Assembly: GCF_022750545.1 (NCBI RefSeq)
Contig: NZ_PUIC01000003.1
Span: 124,001 to 188,000, forward strand
DNA: 64,000 nucleotides
Direction: 5' to 3'
Origin: Caulobacter sp. CCUG 60055
GTDB lineage: Bacteria; Pseudomonadota; Alphaproteobacteria; Caulobacterales; Caulobacteraceae
Below are positions 9,382-19,561 of the stretch, in pieces. Under the pieces are notes generated by a model. It saw nothing but the letters and a program-made list of their open reading frames with translations. It did no database searches and had not been told where the DNA came from. The stretch's first letter is position 1. Every line of letters starts with the position of its first letter. Position numbers and translations under genes: made by a program.

Positions 9382-9544
9382 GAGCAGTCCCCGCTTCGTT
9401 CGCGCCTAGTGTAGGGATCGACGGCCCGCCCACAAATTGAAACCTGACGGAACCGTCATCTTGTCCGCTCTTGCGTCGGATCGCCCCGACCCCGATATTT
9501 GACGCGCGTCCGTTCCCGGGCGCGAGACAAAGGGCAAGTTTTAG

Positions 9545-10291
9545 ATGAGCGACTTCAACCGCGGATATTCCGTCAGCGCCGGCCGCGCCGACATGTCGGT
9601 GGACGCGGGGCTGCGCGCCTTCATGCTGGGCGTCTACAACAAGGTGGCGATCGGCCTGCTGCTGTCGGCCGCCCTGGCCTATGCGACCTCGGCCTTCCCG
9701 CCGGTGACCCAGCTGCTGTACGTGCTGACGCCCGATGGGCGCCTGGCCGGCTTCACCCTGCTCGGCACCCTCCTGCGCTTCGCGCCGTTGGCCATCATCC
9801 TGGTCTCGATGTTCGCCATGCGCAATCCGAGCCCGGCCACCTCCGGCTTCCTCTATTGGGCGATCGTCGCCACCATCGGCGCCTCGTCCGGCGTGTGGGT
9901 GCTGGCCTATACCGGCGCCTCGGTGTTCATGACCTTCCTGATCACCGCCGCCGGCTTCGGCGCGCTCAGCCTGTGGGGCTACACCACCAAGCGGGACCTG
10001 ACCGGCTTCGGCAGCTTCCTGATGATCGGCCTCGTCGGCCTGATCCTCGCCTCGCTGGTGAACATGTTCATGCACCTGTCGGCGCTCAAGTTCATCATCA
10101 ACATCGTCGGCGTGCTGATCTTCGCGGGCCTGATCGCCTACGACACCCAGCGCCTGAAGATGACCTACTACCAGCTGGGCGGCGACCAGGCGGCTATGGG
10201 CGTGGCCACCAACTACGGCGCGCTCAGCCTGTACCTGGACTTCATCAACCTGTTCCAGTTCCTGATGTCGCTGCTGGGCAGCCGCCGCTAA
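9545..10291 (+). CDS. Bax inhibitor-1/YccA family inner membrane protein
   Basis: A 248-residue integral membrane protein with about seven hydrophobic segments. After a soluble start (MSDFNRGYSVSAGRADMSVD) comes GLRAFMLGVYNKVAIGLLLS, the usual entry of bacterial BI-1 proteins. AYTGASVFMTFLITAAGFG and the late FAGLIAYDTQRLK are further family hallmarks; the Asp in YDTQ corresponds to the conserved pH-sensing Asp of BI-1 channels. Bacterial members are linked to calcium leak and protease interaction; the precise role here is unknown. It is transcribed divergently from the aldo/keto reductase and has its own terminator. Confidence 0.93.
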   Translation: MSDFNRGYSVSAGRADMSVDAGLRAFMLGVYNKVAIGLLLSAALAYATSAFPPVTQLLYVLTPDGRLAGFTLLGTLLRFAPLAIILVSMFAMRNPSPATSGFLYWAIVATIGASSGVWVLAYTGASVFMTFLITAAGFGALSLWGYTTKRDLTGFGSFLMIGLVGLILASLVNMFMHLSALKFIINIVGVLIFAGLIAYDTQRLKMTYYQLGGDQAAMGVATNYGALSLYLDFINLFQFLMSLLGSRR

Positions 10292-10317
10292 GCCGGCCGC
10301 TCCCGAGCTGAGAATGT

Positions 10318-10348
10318 CAAAGCCCCGGCGGTCCCCGCCGGGGCTTTT
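10318..10348 (+). terminator. Rho-independent terminator of the BI-1 gene
   Basis: AAAGCCCCGGCGG, a short TCC loop, then CCGCCGGGGCTTTTT forms a perfect stem ending in a T-run, 27 bp after the stop codon. It is A/T-flanked on both sides, so it can also serve the convergent DUF2794 gene. Confidence 0.9.
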
Positions 10349-10373
10349 TCCTGGCCGCTGCTTCGCCGGCCCC

Positions 10374-10721
10374 CTACTCCACCACCGCGAACAGGCCGCC
10401 GTTGGCCTTGCGGTCGAACACCCGCAACACCTGATCCAGTTCATGGCCCCGGCGGACGATCAGGCCGCCCTGGGCGATGACCGACCAGGCGCCCTGGCGA
10501 CGGGCCAGGCCCGGCCGCTTCTCGATCCGGTAGAGGGGGGCCTCGCCCGAGCGGCGGAAAACGCAGAACACCGCCGCCTCGCGCAGCCCGGCCATGGCGT
10601 AGTCGCGCCACTCGCCCGCGGCCACCATGCGGCCGTAGAGACGAAGCAGCCGATCGAGTTCGCGCCGTTCGAAGAAAACGGCGCCGCCCGGCTGATCGGA
10701 GGCGGACCCTTCCAAGCTCAT
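10374..10721 (-). CDS. DUF2794 family protein
   Basis: A 115-residue soluble protein. VFFERRELDRLLRLYGRMVAAGEWRDYAM followed by AVFCVFRRSGEAPLYRIEKRP matches the DUF2794 family, small proteins widespread in alphaproteobacteria with no known function. It stands alone on the minus strand, converging on the BI-1 gene and with a 400-bp gene-free region upstream that should contain its promoter. Confidence 0.85.
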   Translation of the reverse strand: MSLEGSASDQPGGAVFFERRELDRLLRLYGRMVAAGEWRDYAMAGLREAAVFCVFRRSGEAPLYRIEKRPGLARRQGAWSVIAQGGLIVRRGHELDQVLRVFDRKANGGLFAVVE

Positions 10722-10791
10722 GCGACACGCAGGCTAGCGCGGTTCGCCGACGATGGGAAATCGCCGGCCGCCGCCCCGGCGTCGTCGGCGT

Positions 10792-10869
10792 GGCGAGACC
10801 GCCACGCTGTTAATCTTTATGAGAATCCGTTCATCTGGGGTCATGAAATGACCTTAATTCGGTCTCGCC
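10792..10869. promoter_or_regulatory. AT-rich palindromic region upstream of DUF2794
   Basis: Within otherwise GC-rich DNA, a 9-bp inverted repeat (GGCGAGACC at 10792-10800 and GGTCTCGCC at 10861-10869) flanks an AT-rich core. In the core is a second, perfect palindrome, GGTCATGAAATGACC at 10839-10853. It could be an operator or promoter region for the minus-strand DUF2794 gene or for a plus-strand transcript into the gap. No regulator can be named. Confidence 0.4.
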
Positions 10870-10879
10870 GCCGCCGGTT

Positions 10880-11069
10880 TGGCCCAGCATTTTAACACTG
10901 TCGACTGACCGGGAGCCTTGTGGTCCTGGATCCTGAACAGCCCCCCCAGCCCCCCACGGATTGCGGGCTTTCGGTCGGTCGGCGCACTCTTCGGCGCAGC
11001 CCCAAGCGCTGAGATCCAAGTCAAAGTGACGCCCGCGCGAATCCCCTCCCCAGCGCGGGCGTCATTTTG
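10880..11069 (+). ncRNA. Candidate C-rich small RNA
   Basis: The gap 10722-11122 holds no credible reading frame. On the plus strand it contains two C-runs (10941-10956) and ends in a very strong hairpin (11022-11069) whose loop reads GAATCCCCTCCCCA, an anti-Shine-Dalgarno-like sequence. C-rich unpaired loops that block ribosome binding are a known feature of alphaproteobacterial sRNAs, for example GsrN of Caulobacter. I see no convincing promoter, and the 5' end is a guess. The hairpin may instead simply end the DUF1223 transcript on the other strand. Confidence 0.3.
11022..11069. terminator. Strong hairpin, probably a bidirectional terminator
   Basis: CAAAGTGACGCCCGCGC (11022-11038) pairs with GCGCGGGCGTCATTTTG (11053-11069) over 17 bp with one G-T pair. 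On the plus strand the 3' arm ends in TTTTG; on the minus strand it ends in CACTTTG. It lies 53 bp beyond the 3' end of the minus-strand DUF1223 gene. Confidence 0.7.
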
Positions 11070-11122
11070 TCTGGAGCCGCCCCCTTCAGGAACGAGATTG
11101 GATCGCGGCCGCCGAGGCCGGA

Positions 11123-11860
11123 TCAGGTCGCCGGCTTGGCCGGCTTGGCCTGCTTCAGGGCCAGGATGCGGCCGGTCTTGACCGCCTGCACCACCACCAC
11201 CGCGGCCAGGCCGTCGTCGTCGGCCTCGGGCACGGCGTAGGTGCGCGGCCGGCCGGCCCATGGGCCGAGCTTGACCAGTTGGCGCACGACATTGCGATGG
11301 ACGACGGTCTTGCCGCGGTTCTCGCCGCGCTTGACCTCGACCTGCTGCTCGTGCGGGTCGTAGCGGATCAGCCAGACCTCGGCGCCGCCCTTGGGCGACG
11401 GGCCGCTGCCGACGGCGATGCGCGCGCCGGCGCGGGTGAAGGCCATGTCCGGCGGATCGGCCGCCGCCTTGGCCGCGTCCTTGATCAGCTTGTCGACCCG
11501 CTCGGGATGGCCGCCGGCGGTCTGGAACCGGCCGTCGACGATCACCTGCGGGGTGTAGACGTCGCGCAGGGCCAGCTTCTTGGCGTAGGCCCGCTGGCGC
11601 TCGGAGAACTCGGGCGCGGCGAAGGTGTCCTTCCAGCCCAGATAGTCCCAGTAGTCGACCGAGAAGGTCAGCGGCAGCACGCCGGACCGGTCGGCCAGGG
11701 CGTCGACCGCCTCGTTGGCCTTGATGCAGGCCGAGCAGCCCTGGGCGGTGTAGAGCTCGACCACCACGGGCGCCTTGGCCATGGCCGGCGGCGACGCCGC
11801 GACGGCGGCGACCAGGGCGAGGGCGGCGAAGAGCGATGTCGGGAAGACTGCAGGACGCAT
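11123..11860 (-). CDS. DUF1223 family exported thioredoxin-like protein
   Basis: A 245-residue product. The ATG at 11860 gives MRPAVFPTSLFAALALVAAV and an AMA cleavage site, a standard Sec signal peptide; a longer frame lacks this at its N-terminus. The mature protein starts VVVELYTAQGCSACIKAN, the DUF1223 signature with a CxxC pair on a thioredoxin-like fold, and continues with FSVDYWDYLGWKDTFA and TPQVIVDGRFQTAG. A periplasmic redox role is plausible but unproven. It lies just downstream of acnA on the same strand, with about 100 bp between them. Confidence 0.88.
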   Translation of the reverse strand: MRPAVFPTSLFAALALVAAVAASPPAMAKAPVVVELYTAQGCSACIKANEAVDALADRSGVLPLTFSVDYWDYLGWKDTFAAPEFSERQRAYAKKLALRDVYTPQVIVDGRFQTAGGHPERVDKLIKDAAKAAADPPDMAFTRAGARIAVGSGPSPKGGAEVWLIRYDPHEQQVEVKRGENRGKTVVHRNVVRQLVKLGPWAGRPRTYAVPEADDDGLAAVVVVQAVKTGRILALKQAKPAKPAT

Positions 11861-11964
11861 GGCGATGCAATTAAGCGAAGTTGCCCAGCCTATGCGCCTC
11901 ACGAGACTGTGAGCAAGCGCCGATAGCGGGCGGAGGAGGCGCAGGCGCCCCCTCCGCCGCCGCA

Positions 11965-14655
<2,691 letters not shown>

Positions 14656-14832
14656 TGGAGAAGGACCTTTCTCTCTGTTCCAGGCCGCCCGAACATCGGA
14701 CGCCAGACCCAGCGCTGCTCGAAGCGGACACACAGCGTCCGCCCCGGCGCGGCGTAGGCCTCGCACGGCCGCGCGTGTCATAGACCCGCGCGGATTAATC
14801 GTCCATGCGGCCGGCGTGGATATTCGCTGCGG

Positions 14833-15447
14833 ATGATTTCCAGCCTGCATATCGAGGACCTGGCCGTCGACCGCGGAGACCGGCGGCTGTTCGCCGGGTT
14901 CGGCCTGGACCTGCGCGCCGGCGAAGCCGTCGCCCTGGTCGGGCGCAACGGCGCGGGCAAGACCAGCCTGCTGCGCGCCGTGGCCGGCTTCGTGCGGCCG
15001 GCGGCGGGCCGGGTGCGGTTCGCCGGGGCGGCCGGCGACCTCGATCCCGACGAGGCCCGGAGCGGCGGCGTGCACCTGCTCGGCCACCACGACGGACTGA
15101 AGACCACCCGCACGGCTTGGGAGGAGCTGTTGTTCCAGGTGCGCTGGACCGGCGGTTCGCGGGCGGGGGCCGAGGCCGCCCGCGAGCGGCTCGACCTCGG
15201 GCCGCTGTGCGACCTGGAGGTGCGCAAGCTGTCCGCCGGCCAGCGGCGGCGGCTGGCCCTGGCGCGGCTGGTCGCCAGCCCGCGCGCCCTGTGGCTGCTC
15301 GACGAGCCGCTGGCCCCGCTCGACGCCGCGCGCCGGGCCGCCTTCGGCGCCCTGATGGCCGAGCACCTGGCCGGCGGCGGCCTGATCCTCGCCGCCGTGC
15401 ACGACCCGCTGCCGATCGCCGCGCGCGAGGCGGAGATCGGCGCATGA
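14833..15447 (+). CDS. ccmA: Heme exporter ATP-binding subunit CcmA
   Basis: A 204-residue ABC ATPase. Walker A is GRNGAGKTS (residues 38-46), the ABC signature is [14 protein letters not shown], and Walker B is [12 protein letters not shown]. With CcmB and CcmC it drives release of holo-CcmE during cytochrome c maturation (system I). The small size and lack of extra domains fit CcmA. Its stop overlaps the ccmB start (ATGA). Confidence 0.95.
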   Translation: MISSLHIEDLAVDRGDRRLFAGFGLDLRAGEAVALVGRNGAGKTSLLRAVAGFVRPAAGRVRFAGAAGDLDPDEARSGGVHLLGHHDGLKTTRTAWEELLFQVRWTGGSRAGAEAARERLDLGPLCDLEVRKLSAGQRRRLALARLVASPRALWLLDEPLAPLDAARRAAFGALMAEHLAGGGLILAAVHDPLPIAAREAEIGA

Positions 15448-16109
15448 CCGGCTTCCTCGTCCTCTTCCGGCGCGAGCTGGCCCTGGCCTGGGGCCGCGGC
15501 GGCGGGCCCTTGCTGGCCCTGGCCTTCTTCGCCTGCACCGCGACCCTGCTGCCCCTGGCGGTGGGTTCGCAGCCCGCCCGGCTGGCGGCGGTGGCGACGG
15601 GCAGCGCCTGGCTGGCCCTGGCCCTGGCCTCGCTGCTGTCGCTGGAGCGCCTGTTCGCCCAGGACTATGAGGACGGCGCCCTCGACCTGCTGGCGCTGGG
15701 GCCCGCGCCGCTGGAGGCGGTGGCCTTCGCCAAGTGCCTGGCGCAGTGGCTGGCGGCCGGCGCGCCCCTGGCCTTCGCCGCGCCGCTGGCGGCGATCGCG
15801 CTGGGCGCCTCGACCGCCCTGGCCCCGCTGATCTTCGTCGCCGCCCTGGCCGGCGGCCTGGGCTTTTCCTTCACCGGCGGGATCGGCGCGGCCCTGAGCC
15901 TGGGCGGCCGCCGGGGCGGGGTGCTGATCGCCGTCATCGTCCTGCCGCTGTTCGCCCCGCCGGTGATCTTCGGCGCCGGCGCGGTCGAGGCCATGGCCGG
16001 CGGCCTCGACTGGCGGACCGGGCTGATGCTGCTCTGCGCCTACAGCCTGGCCGCCGTCGCGCTCGGCCCCTTCGCCATGGCGGCGGCCTGCCGCAACGCC
16101 CTGTCCTGA
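15444..16109 (+). CDS. ccmB: Heme exporter membrane subunit CcmB
   Basis: A 221-residue, six-segment membrane protein. It begins [20 protein letters not shown] and has the family stretch [19 protein letters not shown] near residue 70, then [21 protein letters not shown]. It pairs with CcmA in the cytochrome c maturation ABC complex. The ATG at 15444 overlaps the ccmA stop by four bases. The frame is also open much further upstream through ccmA, but the coupled start is the credible one. Confidence 0.94.
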   Translation: MTGFLVLFRRELALAWGRGGGPLLALAFFACTATLLPLAVGSQPARLAAVATGSAWLALALASLLSLERLFAQDYEDGALDLLALGPAPLEAVAFAKCLAQWLAAGAPLAFAAPLAAIALGASTALAPLIFVAALAGGLGFSFTGGIGAALSLGGRRGGVLIAVIVLPLFAPPVIFGAGAVEAMAGGLDWRTGLMLLCAYSLAAVALGPFAMAAACRNALS

Positions 16110-16267
16110 CCCGGAGACGCCGGGTCTGAAGGAGGGGCCGCTTGCGGCGGTTCGGCGCCAAGCCTTTGCCCGCGCGCAACAAAACGACAGGCGGCGGACA
16201 TCCGCAGGCAAACTTGACCGGTTGTATAGCGAGACAGGGACGACACTCTGTCGGAGACGACCACCTG

Positions 16268-16780
16268 ATGATTAAGACCTGCAAAGCGTTGATCGCCTGC
16301 GCCGCCTCGGCCGCCGCCCTGTGCGTCGCCGCGGTCGCCGTGGCCCAGGACGCTCCCGCCCCGGCCCAGCGTCCGGGCGTGGCCAAGTTCCAGGAACGCA
16401 CGGAGGCGCGCCAGGCCGAACGGGCCCGGGCCCTGCACGACGTCCTCGGCATCCGGCCGAACCAGGAAGCCGCCTTCCAGGCCTTCCAGGCGGCGATGAG
16501 ACCCGAGCGCCGCGATCATGGCCAACCACCGGCCCCGGCGGCGACCACGCCCGAGCGGTTGGACCGCATGGCCGCACGCATGGCCGAGCGCCAGCAGGCG
16601 TTCCAACGCCGCGCCGAGGCGATCAAGCGCTTCTACGCCCAGCTGACCCCCGAACAGCAGAAGTCGTTCGACGCCCTGCAGACGCTCGGCCACGGCGGGC
16701 GCGGCCATGACGGCCACGGTTTCGGCGACAAGATGGGCGGCCCGCCCTCCGGCGGACCGCGCGGCGCCGGCGAACTCTAG
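16268..16780 (+). CDS. Spy/CpxP-like periplasmic protein (LTxxQ motif)
   Basis: A 170-residue product with a Sec signal peptide (MIKTCKALIACAASAAALCV, cleavage near AQ-DAP). The mature protein is rich in Arg, Gln and Ala and predicted helical. It holds QLTPEQQKSFD, the LTxxQ motif of Spy/CpxP periplasmic chaperones, near residue 125, and ends in a Gly/His/Pro-rich tail that could bind metal. It lies between ccmB and ccmC, so it might protect apo-cytochromes or sense envelope stress; that is inference from position only. An in-frame start at 16142 would hide the signal peptide and is unlikely. Confidence 0.78.
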   Translation: MIKTCKALIACAASAAALCVAAVAVAQDAPAPAQRPGVAKFQERTEARQAERARALHDVLGIRPNQEAAFQAFQAAMRPERRDHGQPPAPAATTPERLDRMAARMAERQQAFQRRAEAIKRFYAQLTPEQQKSFDALQTLGHGGRGHDGHGFGDKMGGPPSGGPRGAGEL

Positions 16781-16792
16781 GCTCGAGCCCAC

Positions 16793-16823
16793 GGGGACGG
16801 CGGCGCGGAACGCCGCCGTCCCC
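16793..16823 (+). terminator. Hairpin after the Spy-like gene
   Basis: GGGGACGGCGGCG and CGCCGCCGTCCCC form a perfect 13-bp stem with loop CGGAA, 12 bp after the stop codon. The T content after it is low (GCTTG). It would separate ccmAB and the Spy-like gene from ccmCDG. Confidence 0.65.
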
Positions 16824-16906
16824 GCTTGAGGACAAGCCGCCCGCCTGGGGCGGCCCGCCGCGTCGAGCGGCTTTTCCTCGACCCGAAAGCGCGCTAGGTC
16901 GCGCTG

Positions 16907-17638
16907 ATGATCCAGGCCCTGGCCTTCCTGACCAACCCGCAACGCTTCCTGGCGTTCTCGCGCTGGGCGGCCCCGCTGTTCGGCGTGCTGGCGGCCGGGC
17001 TGCTGCTGGCCGGCCTGTGGCTCGGCTTCTCGGCCCCGCCCGACTACCAGCAGGGCGCGACGGTGCGGATCATGTTCATCCACGTGCCGGCGGCCTGGAT
17101 GAGCCTGTTCTGCTACGCCTGCCTGGGCGCGGCCAGCTTCCTGGGCCTGGTGTTCCGCCACGCCCTGGCCGAGGCCGCCGCCCGCGCCGCCGCGCCGCTG
17201 GGCGCGGCCTTCACCCTGCTGGCCCTGCTCACCGGTTCGCTGTGGGGCCGGCCGATGTGGGGGACGTGGTGGGTGTGGGACGCGCGGCTGACCTCGGTGT
17301 TGGTGCTGTTCCTGTTCTATCTCGGCTACATGGCCCTGCTGGCCGCCATCGACGACGAGGCGCGGGCCAATCGCGCCGCCGCCATCCTGGCCCTGGTCGG
17401 CCTGGTCAACCTGCCGATCGTCCACTGGTCGGTGAACTGGTGGAACACCCTGCACCAGCCCGCCTCGGTGCTGCGCCCCGGCGGCTCGGCCCTGGCGCCG
17501 GTCTATCTGTGGCCGCTGCTGATCATGGCCCTGGGCTACATGGCCCTGTTCGGGTCGTTGTGGCTGGTGCGCATCCGGGGCGAGGTCTGGCGCCGCCGCG
17601 CCGCCGCCCTGGCCGTCCAGGCCGCGGGCCGGAGTTGA
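16907..17638 (+). CDS. ccmC: Heme exporter protein CcmC
   Basis: A 243-residue membrane protein of the heme-handling family, with six hydrophobic segments. The tryptophan-rich WWD motif is WGRPMWGTWWVWDARLTS near residues 112-129. Conserved heme-ligand histidines are in FIHVPAAWMS and VHWSVNWWNTLHQP. CcmC loads heme onto CcmE. ccmD follows after 4 bp. Confidence 0.96.
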   Translation: MIQALAFLTNPQRFLAFSRWAAPLFGVLAAGLLLAGLWLGFSAPPDYQQGATVRIMFIHVPAAWMSLFCYACLGAASFLGLVFRHALAEAAARAAAPLGAAFTLLALLTGSLWGRPMWGTWWVWDARLTSVLVLFLFYLGYMALLAAIDDEARANRAAAILALVGLVNLPIVHWSVNWWNTLHQPASVLRPGGSALAPVYLWPLLIMALGYMALFGSLWLVRIRGEVWRRRAAALAVQAAGRS

Positions 17639-17642
17639 CCCC

Positions 17643-17822
17643 ATGATCGATCTCGACGTCGGCAAGTACGGGGCGTTCGTCTGGCCGGCCTACGCCGCCA
17701 CGGCCGCGGCCCTCGCCTGGATGGTCGCCGATTCCCTGATCCGCGCCCGCCGCTGGCGACGCGAGGTCGAACGACGCGAGGACGGCCGGCGCGAGGCCGA
17801 GCCGACCGGGCGGGGCCGCTGA
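17643..17822 (+). CDS. ccmD: Heme exporter protein CcmD
   Basis: A 59-residue small membrane protein starting MIDLDVGKYGAFVWPAYAAT. It has one transmembrane segment (about residues 12-33) followed by a strongly basic cytoplasmic tail (RARRWRREVERRED), the standard CcmD layout. CcmD stabilises the CcmABC-CcmE complex. It sits 4 bp after ccmC and its stop is one base from the ccmG start. Confidence 0.9.
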   Translation: MIDLDVGKYGAFVWPAYAATAAALAWMVADSLIRARRWRREVERREDGRREAEPTGRGR

Positions 17823-17823
17823 G

Positions 17824-18342
17824 ATGAAACGCTGGATCGCCGTCCTGCCCCTGGCGGCCCTGGCCGCCCTGGCCGTGCTGTTCGTGGGCTATTCCCTGCA
17901 CCGCAATCCGCAGGTCCAGCCGGACGCCCTGGTCGGCCAGGCCGCGCCCGACCTGACCCTGCCCGCCCTGGACGGCGGCCGGCCGGTCCGCCTGCGCGAG
18001 GCCGCGGCCGGGGGGCCGGTTCTGGTCAACCTGTTCGCCTCGTGGTGCGCCCCCTGCGAGGTGGAGCATCCGGCCCTGCTGGCCCTCAAGAGCCAGGGCG
18101 TGCGCATCGTCGGGATCGCCTACAAGGACGCGCCGCAGAACACCCAGGCCTTCCTCGGACGGCTGGGCGACCCGTTCGGCCAGGTGCTGGTCGACCGCGA
18201 CGGCCGCGCCGGGGTCGAGTTCGGCATATCCGGCGTGCCCGAGACCTTCCTGGTCGGCGCCGACGGAACCATCCTGGCCAAGCATGCCGGGCCGCTGACC
18301 CCCGAGGCGGCCGAACGGCTGCTCGACAGGGCCCGGCGCTGA
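17824..18342 (+). CDS. ccmG: Thiol:disulfide interchange protein CcmG/DsbE
   Basis: A 172-residue membrane-anchored thioredoxin. One N-terminal transmembrane helix (residues 5-23) is followed by a periplasmic thioredoxin domain with the active site FASWCAPCEVEHP (C75 and C78). The insert IAYKDAPQNTQAFL and the cis-Pro in GVPETFLVG are typical of DsbE. It keeps apocytochrome c reduced for heme attachment. It is the last gene of ccmCDG. Confidence 0.95.
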   Translation: MKRWIAVLPLAALAALAVLFVGYSLHRNPQVQPDALVGQAAPDLTLPALDGGRPVRLREAAAGGPVLVNLFASWCAPCEVEHPALLALKSQGVRIVGIAYKDAPQNTQAFLGRLGDPFGQVLVDRDGRAGVEFGISGVPETFLVGADGTILAKHAGPLTPEAAERLLDRARR

Positions 18343-18350
18343 TCCAGAGC

Positions 18351-18408
18351 CCGGCGTTAACCTTTCGCTAACCACAATCGCCCGACCCTGCCGGCGTTAA
18401 CCTTTCGC
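18351..18408 (+). promoter_or_regulatory. Direct repeat with a CtrA-like box
   Basis: An identical 18-mer, CCGGCGTTAACCTTTCGC, occurs at 18351-18368 and 18391-18408, exactly 40 bp apart. The first copy continues as TTAA-N7-CTAA, one base off the Caulobacter CtrA consensus TTAA-N7-TTAA; the second keeps only the TTAA half. The pair lies just upstream of the small Ala/Gln-rich gene, so cell-cycle control is plausible. Confidence 0.5.
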
Positions 18409-18422
18409 CGCAGGCCGCCGCC

Positions 18423-18773
18423 TTGACCGCCGTCCGTCCTCCATCGCCGCCGACCGCCGCGTCGATCCAGCGCCCCGCCGCGCGATCGAACGAGGCCGCG
18501 CGCGCGGCCCAGAGAGCGTTCTTCCAGGCGGCGGTCGGCGCGGCGCCCGCGCCCCAGGCCCCGGCCCAGGCCCAGGCCCAGGCCGCCCAGGCGGCGGCGC
18601 GGCCCGCCCAGGTCCAAGCCCAGGCCAGGACCCAGGCGGCCGCTCCCGTCCAGACAGCTTCTTCCCAAGCGGCCAAGCCCGCGGCCGCGACGGCCGCGGC
18701 CCAGGGTCAGGCCGGCGCCGAGGCCCCCCACCGGCTGCTGCGGCCCGGTTCGCTGGTCGACATCCGCGTCTGA
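18423..18773 (+). CDS. Ala/Gln/Pro-rich protein of unknown function
   Basis: A 116-residue low-complexity protein. Residues 1-35 are mixed (RSNEAARAAQRAFFQAAVG), residues 40-100 are dominated by Ala, Gln and Pro, and the end is LLRPGSLVDIRV, which looks like a short conserved motif. The only start codon in reach is TTG at 18423, with no clear ribosome-binding sequence, so translation may be leaderless or weak. Upstream TTAA boxes suggest possible CtrA control. I know no function. Codon use (strong third-position G/C) supports real coding, but less firmly than for its neighbours. Confidence 0.55.
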   Translation: MTAVRPPSPPTAASIQRPAARSNEAARAAQRAFFQAAVGAAPAPQAPAQAQAQAAQAAARPAQVQAQARTQAAAPVQTASSQAAKPAAATAAAQGQAGAEAPHRLLRPGSLVDIRV

Positions 18774-18785
18774 GGCGCGGCGGCC

Positions 18786-19412
18786 TCAGGCCGCCTTCTT
18801 CTGCTTCTTCTTTTTCTTCTCGGGCTTGTCGGCCTTGGCCGCGCCCGCGGCCTTGGCCGGCTTCAGCTTGGCCACCTTGGCGGCCTTTTCCGGCTTGTCG
18901 GCCTTCTTTTTCTTCTTCTTCTCCTCGGCCTCGCCACGCTCGGCCCGGTCGGCCAGCTTGTCGGCGGCGTGGGCCATGTCGCGCAGGGTGGCCAGGAAGC
19001 CTTCGCGCTTGCCGGCCGGCAGCAGGCTGAGGATGCGATGATCGGCGGCGGCCACCCGGGGCGCGGCCTCGACCAGGACGGCGCGGCCCGCTTCGGTCAG
19101 GCTGACGGTGTTGGCGCGGGCGTCGGCGGCCGACCGCTCGCGGCCCAGCAGGCCCTTGCCGATCATCCGCGCCACCATGTCGGCCAGGGTCGAGCGGTCG
19201 ATGCCGGTGGCCTTGACGAGGTCGGTCTGGCTGAGGCCCTCATGGGCGGCGACGGCGGTGAGCACGGCGTACTGTCGCTGGGTCACGGCGCCGGCGCCGG
19301 TCTCCTCGGCGTAGAGGTCGAGGGCGGCCTGCAGCGCGCGGTGCAGCAGGTGGCTCGGCGAACGGTCCAGCGCATCGCCGGCTCCCTTGCCGTCGGATTT
19401 CGCTTTCGCCAT
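18786..19412 (-). CDS. MarR family transcriptional regulator with basic C-terminal tail
   Basis: A 208-residue regulator. The winged helix spans about residues 25-130: VTQRQYAVLTAVAAHEGLSQ, then the recognition helix region TGIDRSTLADMVARMIGKGLL and wing RERSAADARANTVSLTEAG. After residue about 160 comes an unusual Lys/Ala/Glu-rich tail (runs such as EEKKKKKKADKPEK) resembling histone H1-like tails, which could add non-specific DNA binding. ATG 19412 has AAGGGGA 8 bp upstream and is preferred over a GTG at 19433. It is divergent from the NUDIX gene. Confidence 0.85.
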   Translation of the reverse strand: MAKAKSDGKGAGDALDRSPSHLLHRALQAALDLYAEETGAGAVTQRQYAVLTAVAAHEGLSQTDLVKATGIDRSTLADMVARMIGKGLLGRERSAADARANTVSLTEAGRAVLVEAAPRVAAADHRILSLLPAGKREGFLATLRDMAHAADKLADRAERGEAEEKKKKKKADKPEKAAKVAKLKPAKAAGAAKADKPEKKKKKQKKAA

Positions 19413-19561
19413 CGTCTGGTCCCCTTGAGACACCCCGTCGAGCGGGGCGGACGATAACGCGGGTCTGCGTCGATTTGACGACAGACGATCCGTGGGCGGC
19501 CGGAACCGAGCCCGCGCTGGGCCGCCTTGCCTGGCGCGCGGACGGGGCCCACAGTGCGGGC

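Noticed and set aside
10880-11069. 6S RNA or GsrN homologue in the 10.7-11.1 kb gap
   Set aside because: No 6S-like open bubble could be drawn, and no GGAAC/CGTT-type sigma-T promoter is visible, so only a generic candidate sRNA is listed.
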